This document shows positions 18,609 through 25,995 of a DNA stretch of 64,000 bases, piece by piece (the first letter of the stretch is position 1; each line of letters starts with the position of its first letter). The notes below the pieces were generated by a model, which worked only from the letters and a program-made list of their open reading frames with translations, had not been told where the DNA came from and ran no database searches. The DNA comes from UBA5018 sp947463165 (GTDB lineage Bacteria; Cyanobacteriota; Cyanobacteriia; PCC-6307; Cyanobiaceae), in contig CALRTY020000005.1 in NCBI GenBank assembly GCA_943371245.1, forward strand, positions 148,565 to 212,564. The letters are read 5' to 3'. Both the position numbers and the translations under genes were made by a program.

Positions 18609-19053
18609 GTTAGCTCGTTGATTATCTCAAGCACTGAAGACTCATATCGAGCCTCGTAGGCATCTGCCAGGCAACTACAAAATCTTTGTTTATTATTAAT
18701 CCCAGCCGGCTTGCCCGCCAAGCAACCATTGAGAAATCCAAGGCGAAATGATGACTGGCTGCCTGTGCGCTCCACCGCTTGGCGGGGCTGGGCGCTGGCC
18801 ATAGGTGATGTATATATGACCGCAAATAGCAGCACAGCCAGCCCAGGATGAGGAGATAGCCCCATGGAAGTTGAGTTTACATATTGATGCACATATTACT
18901 GGTGCAAGCGGTGCAAGGGCTGCTAAAATTCCAAAAACTGGAGGACAGCATCACAAAACAACAAAATTTGCCGACGCTTTGCGAAGTTACAATCAACTGC
19001 AAGTACGCTTTTAAAATATCTCACATCACGGCTATTTCATTCGCCTAGGGTCC

Positions 19054-19347
19054 ATGGAAAAGCCTGAACATTTAAAAGATATTAAGCCGAAATTTGCCCT
19101 AATGAGTATTCCTCCATTAAGTAGCCCTCCAACAAGTAACCCTCTAATGAGCAATCTTGCAATGGTTAGCCCTCCAATAAGCAGCAATCCAGTAGGCAGA
19201 AATCCAGCAGGCGGCTCTCCAATAGGCAGCAATCCAGTAGGCGATCATCTAATAAGTAGTCCCCTGGCGGATAGCTATCTAGCAGGTATTTTTTTAATTG
19301 GCAGCTTTTTGGGAGACAATTATTTGGCGGTCAAATCTCTAATTTGA
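19054..19347 (+). CDS. Short pentapeptide-repeat-like ORF, possibly decayed
   Basis: 97 codons. From about 19120 to 19340 the DNA has an exact 15-base period, about 15 units (for example cctccaataagcagc then aatccagtaggcaga). The C-terminal units read SYLAG, IFLIG, SFLGD, NYLAV, which fits the pentapeptide-repeat pattern with a central Leu. In the upstream units the central Leu is often Pro (CTA to CCA), which would break the beta-helix. No ribosome binding site is evident. It could be a degenerate pentapeptide protein or a non-coding minisatellite. The minus strand is also open here. Confidence 0.35.
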   Translation: MEKPEHLKDIKPKFALMSIPPLSSPPTSNPLMSNLAMVSPPISSNPVGRNPAGGSPIGSNPVGDHLISSPLADSYLAGIFLIGSFLGDNYLAVKSLI

Positions 19348-19594
19348 GCCCTCAGGTGAGTGCATTAATAATTATAAATTTCACGGCCCTCATGATTCTA
19401 GAAGTGTTATACTGCTTTGGTTGCTGGCTACCTAGCAAAGCCTGGCTAAATAACCTATTTCAAATCCTAGTCAGCAGCCCTTGTAATCTCAATCTCCATG
19501 ATTTCATGATATACAAGGATCACAATGCTTCGGTTACCCATGGCATGTAGGGACGTGGCGGACAATTTTTAGTTGCACTTAAAGGTATCTTAAA

Positions 19595-19644
19595 AATCCA
19601 TCAAATCCATCAATCCATCAAATCTCCCAAATCCCTCAAATCTC
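19595..19644. repeat. 9-bp tandem repeat (aaatccatc type)
   Basis: About six imperfect units such as aatccatc, aaatccatc, aaatctccc, aaatccctc in a row, in non-coding DNA upstream of the autotransporter gene. Confidence 0.6.
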
Positions 19645-19845
19645 AAAACCTCCTGGAACTCTTCGCACCAAGATCATTGCAGTGGCTAGACTTAAGTTAA
19701 CTTGCGCGGGCTGCATGGTTAACATTTCGAGATCTCCCTAGGGCAATTCGGAACTTTCTTTAACTGTCCAGCGAAGGCTTTTTCCCTTCTTGCCTTGGCT
19801 TTCTGGAGATAAAATGTAACTTTTTTGCTGAATTTCTTTTTTATC

Positions 19846-21246
19846 ATGAACATCTCCCACCTCAACCGCATGCCGTCGATCTATCGCCGAAATCAATCAC
19901 CCATTTATTCCTGTCACAAGCAGATAGATTTTTCGGCAAGGTCCTTAAACTCTTTTCTCAGCATTCAGGGGTTTCTGGTTCTGTTTTGCTATGTATTTCT
20001 GCTGCCCGCATCTGCCCAAATAGTTACCACTAAGACTGGTATTAGTGTAAATGCTGCTACTGAAGCCACTGGAGGTAGCCCAGGATCTATTGCTATTGGT
20101 TCTGCAGCTAGCTCATCCGGAGCTAATGCTATATCAATCGGCTCGGGTCTTGCTGGATTTTCTACGACGGCTTCTGGTGACAGGTCTGTGGCTATAGGCG
20201 TAGGAGCAAAAGCAGAATCTCTATACGCAACAGCATTGGGATATAATACAAATGCCAGCGAGAATAGGACGGTTGCTATCGGTGCAAATGCCTCAGCTCA
20301 AGCTGAGTCTGCGATTGCTGTTGGACAAAATTCGCTTGCTTCACAGCTCCGGGCAACTGCCCTAGGTGCTGCTGCATTGGCAACCGCAACCAGGTCAACA
20401 GCCATCGGCAACAATGCCCAGGCTGATCAGGATAATGCATCTGCCTTCGGATTTGCGGCCCATGGTTATGGTTTTAATGCAACGGCTATTGGTGCAAACT
20501 CTGAGGCAAGCGGAGAATTCTCTACCACTCTCGGTGCCCAAAGTGTCGCGATTGCCCCCTTTAGTACGGCAATAGGTGCCCAAGCAATCGCCACTCAGCC
20601 CAATCAAATTGTGATTGGTACTAATAGATCTAGATTGACTATTCCTTCCTTGGGTCAGTCTGGTTCTTTCCTGGGAACTGCCAACCAAAATGGTACCACT
20701 CGTTTGCTGAGTACCGATGGAGATGGAAATCTTGGTACGACCAATATTTCAGGTAGTCAGATTGAAAAAATTCCATCTCTTGAGTCTTCTATGTACAATA
20801 TTGGTTCAGCAATGAATGCGGGAACTTCAATCGCTTTGGCATTATCTGCTGTGCCCACTGTCTCGGAGGATCCAAGGGAACCCATCCGCTGCGGTATTGG
20901 CACTGGTGGCTACGGTGGAACTTATGCACTTGGTCTGGGATGTGCCGCTAAACTTTCCAATCGTTTGCAAGTGAATGGTGGATTAAGCTATGCCCCTTCA
21001 ATTAATTACGGATATGGAACTACTCCTAGCATTGGTGGCCGCATTGGTTTTTCATTCCCTCTCGGCATCCATTCTCCATCGTCTCGCAGCAGCACAACAT
21101 CTTCAGCTAGCAAAATAAGCGTCAGCTCAGATGGTGACACTAGAGCTGTTATCGAGCAGCTGCGCAATGATCTTGATCAGCAAAAACAAATTACCGTAAA
21201 ACTACAGCAGCAATTGCAAGCCCTGATGGCAAAGATAAAATCATAG
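19846..21246 (+). CDS. YadA-like trimeric autotransporter adhesin
   Basis: 466 residues. A signal sequence (FLVLFCYVFLLPASAQ) is followed by about 12 left-handed head repeats of the type AIGxxAxA (SVAIGVGAKAES, TVAIGANASAQAES, ATALGAAALA) between residues 80 and 265. Next come a short stalk (IEKIPSLESSMYNIGSAMNA) and a membrane-anchor-like region (residues 320-408: GIGTGGYGGTYALGLGCAAK, VNGGLSYAPSINYGYG, IGGRIGFSFPLG). Unusually, another 58 residues follow the anchor: a Ser/Thr linker and a coiled coil (IEQLRNDLDQQKQITVKLQQ). In classic YadA proteins the anchor ends the chain. Likely surface adhesion. I chose ATG 19846 over a TTG at 19825. Confidence 0.85.
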   Translation: MNISHLNRMPSIYRRNQSPIYSCHKQIDFSARSLNSFLSIQGFLVLFCYVFLLPASAQIVTTKTGISVNAATEATGGSPGSIAIGSAASSSGANAISIGSGLAGFSTTASGDRSVAIGVGAKAESLYATALGYNTNASENRTVAIGANASAQAESAIAVGQNSLASQLRATALGAAALATATRSTAIGNNAQADQDNASAFGFAAHGYGFNATAIGANSEASGEFSTTLGAQSVAIAPFSTAIGAQAIATQPNQIVIGTNRSRLTIPSLGQSGSFLGTANQNGTTRLLSTDGDGNLGTTNISGSQIEKIPSLESSMYNIGSAMNAGTSIALALSAVPTVSEDPREPIRCGIGTGGYGGTYALGLGCAAKLSNRLQVNGGLSYAPSINYGYGTTPSIGGRIGFSFPLGIHSPSSRSSTTSSASKISVSSDGDTRAVIEQLRNDLDQQKQITVKLQQQLQALMAKIKS

Positions 21247-21331
21247 CATAGCATACGTGCTAAATGCTTGATCGACAATATTCGATGGTAAAAGTAAGTA
21301 TACTTCGTCCGCAAGATGTGAAAAATGCTAG

Positions 21332-21455
21332 TAATACATGGGCGCCTCGAAAAATTCCCATTCGGCTTCTGCGAGTCAGAGGCATGCAAGTCATAGCAAC
21401 GCTTCTTGCATTATGAGATCAGCGAGATTTGGCATTTTTAGAGGTACCCATATTA
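21332..21455. mobile_element. 120-bp inverted-end dispersed element, copy A
   Basis: Left end taatacatgggcgcctcg and right end gaggtacccatatta are near-perfect inverted repeats. The interior shares attcggcttYYgcgagtca and gatcagYgagatttgg with copy B (32494-32613), and gYgagatttgg and the ends with copy C (35234-35352). It has no coding capacity, so it is MITE-like or hairpin-forming. It lies 85 bp after the autotransporter stop. Confidence 0.75.
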
Positions 21456-21504
21456 ACTCATGGCCACAATAGTAGCCAGTATATTAAATGATAATGATAA
21501 GATG

Positions 21505-22110
21505 TTCTATTGATCGGATATTTCATTGGGTGAATATATTGCCTTGGAAAGCCATTGATCGGATGTACTATTGATTGGATATATTGTTATGGCGGGCTAT
21601 TGATCGGATGCGTCATTTTTGGATATGTCGTTGATAGGGCATACAGTTTTGGGGAGTGCTAGTGAGTTGACATTTCGTTTTGGGTGAATTATTGATTGAA
21701 TATGTCGATAATTGGATGTGTTGCTACTTGGACATGCTGTTATCAATGTAGTTGTCAGTTGCATTAGTCCTGCGACTTGATGTTTCTTTGGCGTGTTGCT
21801 GCCTAATCTTTATGTGCTTAGGATGTGATGTGGTTGGGATAAGCCGTTGGCAATGCAGTTGTTAGTCATATTGGTGCCGAAGCTTGCTGCTGCTTGGACG
21901 TGTTGTTGCCTAAGTTATATGCACTTAGGATATGCTCTATTCAGGTATATCATGTTTGAGATATTCTGCGGTTGGCTTATGCTCTGCTTTTGACATGCTC
22001 TGGTTGGATTTTGCCGTTCGGGATGTGCTGTTGGCAAGGCGATTTACTGGGTAGATTGATGCTAACGCGAGTTGTCGATAAATTAGGCTGTTGATTGCTT
22101 ATGCTGTAGA
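21505..22110. repeat. Degenerate approx. 15-bp periodic tract
   Basis: Words such as attgatcggat (21509, 21554, 21600) recur at multiples of about 15 with occasional 1-2-base slips, so no frame stays open. It looks like a decayed minisatellite or pentapeptide-repeat gene. Two 107-bp imperfect copies are embedded (21735-21841 and 21842-21948), sharing tgttgYtgcctaa and acttagg/gcttagg blocks at a constant offset of 107. Confidence 0.55.
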
Positions 22111-22354
22111 GCGCTTCAAAAAATGCCAAGGTTTGTCGATCTCACGCTATGGGAAGTGTTGAGGGGAATTGCCTACCCCCTATAGAGACATTGAAAAATT
22201 CCAGCCGAGACCAATGGTGCCCTGATGCTGCAAGATTCTCATGCGGATTGATCGCAAAATAGAAGTTTTCCCAGGGCCTTACTTACTTACAAGTAGCAAA
22301 TAGGCACTATTATAGTGCCCTAAATTGGCTGATTAAATTACTTGGACGGATTAA

Positions 22355-23389
22355 TTAGCTGAAGCGAATATCCAGGCTGCGTAAATAGGTGTGCAGGCCG
22401 GCGTCTTGAATAGGTAAAAGATGGGCTGGTTTGTCCGTTGGGTTTACGTGGGCATGCCATTGGCCCGGTGGAGTAACAAAGACGCAACCACTCTGCCACT
22501 CTATCTTGGTGGGATTGATTATATTGCCATCGGCATCAAGTTCAGAACCGACAAGCGTATAGCATCCGGGCTCACATTCGATAATTAAATCTAGGGCTAC
22601 AGATTGGTGCCTATGGGGTGGCTGGGTTGCCCCGGCGGGAACCTGGCCATACATGGCCCACAGCACGTGGGTGACCGTACGGCTGGCGGGCAGGTCGCGG
22701 TTGCCTAGCAGCAAGCTGAGTCGGTTGCTACGCACACTGCTGGGATCGGCCGCCAAGGATTGCAGCTCAGCTTGAAGCCAGCTAGCTGGATAATGGGTGG
22801 CTTGGAAGCGGGGCCGAGTTGGCTCAACCCCGAGATAGTGCAGCAGCGGTGCATCATGCACCCAGTACAAAACGCTGTCGCTATGGGCCCGCAGGCGCGG
22901 GGTGGACCCAGTGGGCAGCACGAACAAGTCGCCCGCTCGCCAATCGATAGTTAGCCCAATACCACCGATGGCTGCTTGGTCTGCCCCAGTCGTAGGCCGC
23001 TCACAGATGCCAGCACCGCTAAGCACAAAAAATAAGCTGCTGGTGGCAGATGCGGCAGCTTCAATTTCCTGGCCGGCCTCAATGCGCAGGAAATGGGCAG
23101 CCAAAGCTGGACTGGTGGCCGGTATGTCGGTAGCCAAGGAGGCACTCAGATCCAGCGGAATCACCCCAGTGGGGCCGCTCGCATGCAGTTGTGCTCCCCA
23201 AAACTGCAACGGAATTGCTTCGGTGAGTCCCTTGCGGATCGGATTGGCTGCCTGACGGTAGTCAAACAGGATTGCCTTGCTTGATATACCAGGGCTGTCG
23301 ATCCCAGGGCTGTCGCTCCCTGGGTGATCGGTCCTAGGGGTGCCACTCATTGGCTGGAGGGGAATGGGAGACTGGGTTTGAGCGATCAT
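22355..23389 (-). CDS. Bicupin-fold protein (gentisate dioxygenase/cupin-like)
   Basis: 344 residues with two cupin-like halves. The second carries a metal-site-like pattern: QPPHRHQSVALDLIIECEPG and later PPGQWHAHVN. The first half has VLSGAGICE and GDLFVLPTGS but fewer His residues. The layout resembles bicupins such as gentisate 1,2-dioxygenase, but the substrate cannot be read from sequence. The N-terminal 30 residues include a pentapeptide series coded by four 15-bp repeats (23289-23348). It stands alone on the minus strand within an accessory region. Confidence 0.7.
   Translation of the reverse strand: MIAQTQSPIPLQPMSGTPRTDHPGSDSPGIDSPGISSKAILFDYRQAANPIRKGLTEAIPLQFWGAQLHASGPTGVIPLDLSASLATDIPATSPALAAHFLRIEAGQEIEAAASATSSLFFVLSGAGICERPTTGADQAAIGGIGLTIDWRAGDLFVLPTGSTPRLRAHSDSVLYWVHDAPLLHYLGVEPTRPRFQATHYPASWLQAELQSLAADPSSVRSNRLSLLLGNRDLPASRTVTHVLWAMYGQVPAGATQPPHRHQSVALDLIIECEPGCYTLVGSELDADGNIINPTKIEWQSGCVFVTPPGQWHAHVNPTDKPAHLLPIQDAGLHTYLRSLDIRFS
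23289..23348. repeat. 15-bp tandem repeat x4 in the bicupin gene
   Basis: Units ccagggctgtcgatc, ccagggctgtcgctc, cctgggtgatcggtc and ctaggggtgccactc. They encode DHPGS/DSPGI-type pentapeptides in the N-terminal part of the bicupin protein. Confidence 0.85.
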
Positions 23390-24103
23390 TGCTTTGCTGC
23401 CAAGCTGCTGGGTGTTGGTGGAAGGTACTGGCCGTCGCTGCAGCCTATGCAGTTGGGCCCCTCAAGTGTCTGATCGAAAGTCTGAACCGATGATCGCCTG
23501 CCTCCCAGGCAGGTTTGGTTGCTGTTGAACAGTTTTTCGGCTGAACAGTTTTCTGGTTGAACAGTTTGTCGGCAATGATTCCGAAATTAACTTACAAGTG
23601 ATCTACAGGGTTGGAAGGCGTTGATCGAGAGGCGGCAAGTGTAAGTTAGGTGGCTTAAATCGCTTGAAATAACTATAGTGAGTGGGCATTTGCTGGTAGG
23701 CTGCCTAAGCGCTGGCAAGATGTGTACCATAGGTCTTGCCCCATCTATTTCTGCTCTATCCAATCCTGCTGTATCTTGGGGGGTGTCAGCTGCGGGCTGC
23801 TCAAGTAATCTGGCCAGACCAATTCTTTGCTAGTTGAGTGGCTTTGCCACTTTCAAGAATTCATGCTAATCGGGTGGCGTAAAAGCCAGTTGGGCGTTAG
23901 CAGAAGCAAATCCGGCGCCAGTAATGGTAAGTCCGGTGGGTGCAGAAGCCAGTGCCGTCCCGGCTAGTACAGATGGGTGAGTCTATTTAAAGCCCCCAGC
24001 AAATTAATTGACACTAAATAAGCGCCGAATAATTTTGCTGCTGTAAGAATCAGGATCAGGCAAATGTTATGGCTAAATTAATAGCCGGATAGACAAGCTG
24101 GGC
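23390..24103. other. Gap without a supported gene
   Basis: 714 bp. It holds three copies of a 16-bp repeat (23524-23571). The rest shows no coding or RNA signal that I can support. Confidence 0.55.
23524..23571. repeat. 16-bp tandem repeat x3
   Basis: Units gttgaacagtttttcg, gctgaacagttttctg and gttgaacagtttgtcg follow each other exactly. A 16-base unit cannot keep a reading frame, which fits the non-coding location upstream of the bicupin gene. Confidence 0.85.
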
Positions 24104-24379
24104 TCAGCCGCCGGCAACAGCGGGGACGATACTAACTTCATCGCCATCGTTGAGCTGGGTATCTTGATTGTTCAAAAATCGGATATCTTCGCTATTTACA
24201 TAGAGATTGAGGAAGCGGCGCAGCTTGCCGTTCTCATCGCAAAGGCGACCCTTAAAGCCAGGGTAGAGGGCATCTAGGGCGCCTATCAGGTCATCTATGC
24301 TGTTGGCTTCTACGCTTACACTATCATCATTGTTGGTAAATTTTTGCAGGGGGGTGGGGATCAGGATTTTGATGGTCAT
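24104..24379 (-). CDS. MoaD/ThiS-like ubiquitin-fold sulfur carrier
   Basis: 91 residues, beta-grasp fold, ending in the Gly-Gly needed for thiocarboxylation (VSIVPAVAGG). The conserved LYPGFKGRLCDENGKLRRFL and NVYVN-like (LNLYVNSEDIRFL) segments match the MoaD/CysO branch. It lies 236 bp downstream of thrC on the same strand. A similar carrier delivers sulfur for cysteine synthesis in mycobacteria (CysO); here the thrC context suggests a link to threonine, homocysteine or cysteine metabolism, but no partner activating enzyme is in the window. Confidence 0.88.
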   Translation of the reverse strand: MTIKILIPTPLQKFTNNDDSVSVEANSIDDLIGALDALYPGFKGRLCDENGKLRRFLNLYVNSEDIRFLNNQDTQLNDGDEVSIVPAVAGG

Positions 24380-24537
24380 GGCTGGGGAAAATTGAAATTG
24401 AATGGTGGAAGCAAAAATGCAAGTAAGAATTGCGTATAATAGCGGAAATAGGTGGCAATGGCTGGAAGCGTACAGGCGGCAGGGGGAGAATAGAATTGAT
24501 AGCTAAAGGGGGCAGATTAGTCAGTCGGTCGGTCGGT

Positions 24538-24579
24538 AATGATTGAATTGCAATTGAAAATGATTGAATTGCAATCGAA
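24538..24579. repeat. 21-bp direct repeat x2
   Basis: Two adjacent copies differing at one base; each begins aatgattgaattgcaat. They lie in the short gap between thrC and the MoaD-like gene. Confidence 0.8.
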
Positions 24580-24615
24580 GTGAGCTGAACTATCGATCGA
24601 GCCCAATCGGAATGA

Positions 24616-25884
24616 TCAAGCCTTGTTGGTGCGGGCCTGGGCCTGTTGCCAGGCGGCGGTGAAGCTGTCTAGTTTTGCCTCAATCGTGTAGGGCTGTCCG
24701 ATGGCATCGGCAATTGCTTCAGTGGTTTTGAGACCATTGCCAGTGATGTAGGCCACTGTGCATTCATCTGGATTGATCTTGCCCTGCTCCACCAGTTTCT
24801 TGAGCACGGCAATTGTGGTGCCGCCGGCGGTCTCGGTGAACACCCCCTCGGTTTCGGCCAATAGCTTGATGCCATCGATGATCTCGGCATCACTCACGGC
24901 CGCAATGCTGCCGTTGGTGCGATTGGCGATATCAATGGCATAGGGGCCATCGGCTGGATTGCCAATGGCAATCGATTTGGCAATGGTATTGGGCTTAACA
25001 GGGGTAATGAAATCCCGTCCTTCTGCGAATGCCTGGGCAATCGGTGAGCAGCCTTCGGCTTGGGCACCGCTAAAGCGCACGGGCTTCTCGTCCACCAGGC
25101 CCACTTTGATGAACTCGTCAAAACCCTTGCGGATCTTGGTGAACAAAGAACCGGAGGCCAGGGGGGCCACGATGTGGTCGGGCAGTTGCCAGCCGAGCTG
25201 TTCAATCACCTCGTAGCCGAGGGTCTTCGAACCCTCCGAGTAATAAGGGCGGAGATTGATGTTGACAAATCCCCAGCCATAGGTGTTGGCAACTTCCGAA
25301 CAAAGCCGATTTACCTGGTCGTAGTTGCCCTTAACCGCCATCAGCGTGGGGTTGTAGATCAAAGTGCCAAGCACCTTGCCCAACTCCAGGTCGCTGGGGA
25401 TGAACACACAGCAGTCGAGACCAGCGTGGGCCGCAATGGCGGCGGTGGAATTGGCCAGATTGCCGGTTGAAGCGCAGCTCACCGTGGTGAAGCCCAGTTC
25501 GCGGGCCCTGGTCAGGGCGACAGACACCACCCGGTCCTTGAAGGACAGGGTGGGCATGTTGACGCCGTCATTTTTGATATAGAGCTCCCGCAGCCCCAGG
25601 CGGCGCGCCAGGTTGTTGGCCTTCAGCAGCGGGGTGAAGCCGGTGCCCACGTCGATGGGGTCACCTTCGATTGGCAGGAATTCCCGGTAGCGCCAGATAG
25701 AGGCGGGTCCAGCTTCGATGGTGGCTCGGCTGACCCGGCTACGAATCATTTCATAGTCGTAGACCACCTCCAGCGGGCCAAAGCAGACGTCTTCACAGAC
25801 GTGGCTGGCGGTGGCCTTGTAGGCATGGCCGCATTCCTTGCAGCGCAGGCCGGTGAAGGTGGAGCGGGAGAGAGTTGCCGTCAC
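24616..25884 (-). CDS. thrC: Threonine synthase
   Basis: PLP enzyme converting O-phosphohomoserine to threonine. 422 residues. PLP-lysine motif LSFKDRVVSVAL, phosphate-binding STGNLANSTAA, and late AETEGVFTETAGGTTIAVLK. The N-terminus has a zinc-ribbon-like LRCKECGHAY...CEDVC, common in this branch of threonine synthases. It is divergent from the UPF0182 gene, with 111 bp between starts. The MoaD-like gene follows downstream. Confidence 0.95.
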   Translation of the reverse strand: MTATLSRSTFTGLRCKECGHAYKATASHVCEDVCFGPLEVVYDYEMIRSRVSRATIEAGPASIWRYREFLPIEGDPIDVGTGFTPLLKANNLARRLGLRELYIKNDGVNMPTLSFKDRVVSVALTRARELGFTTVSCASTGNLANSTAAIAAHAGLDCCVFIPSDLELGKVLGTLIYNPTLMAVKGNYDQVNRLCSEVANTYGWGFVNINLRPYYSEGSKTLGYEVIEQLGWQLPDHIVAPLASGSLFTKIRKGFDEFIKVGLVDEKPVRFSGAQAEGCSPIAQAFAEGRDFITPVKPNTIAKSIAIGNPADGPYAIDIANRTNGSIAAVSDAEIIDGIKLLAETEGVFTETAGGTTIAVLKKLVEQGKINPDECTVAYITGNGLKTTEAIADAIGQPYTIEAKLDSFTAAWQQAQARTNKA

Positions 25885-25995
25885 GGTCGCGCCCAGCGAT
25901 CAGTTGAGGCTAACAGCGCCGACCAGCCCTGATCCAGAAATCCCGACCATTGAGATCGGAATTAATTTCGAACAGTCGCTGCCTAGCCTTGGCCT

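Larger units (their letters stand above)
18866..19845. other. Accessory gap before the autotransporter gene
   Basis: 980 bp of lower-GC sequence. It contains a 15-bp-periodic open frame (19054-19347) and a 9-bp repeat tract (19595-19644). The stretches 18866-19050 and 19350-19590 show no supported gene. An AT-rich segment lies just before the autotransporter start. Confidence 0.6.
21247..22354. other. Accessory gap with element copy A and decayed repeats
   Basis: 1.1 kb with no supported gene. It contains copy A of the 120-bp inverted-end element (21332-21455) and a T/G-rich tract with loose 15-bp periodicity (about 21505-22110) that includes a 107-bp imperfect tandem duplication. From 22110 to 22354 nothing is recognised. 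Confidence 0.65.

Noticed and set aside
19032..19232. Minus-strand pentapeptide-like frame opposite the 19054-19347 ORF
   Set aside because: The same 15-base repeats leave both strands open. The plus-strand frame is longer and keeps the Leu pattern at its end.
23880..23990. Small ORF with Ala/Pro/Ser residues before the MoaD-like gene
   Set aside because: Very short, no ribosome site, composition like the local repeats.
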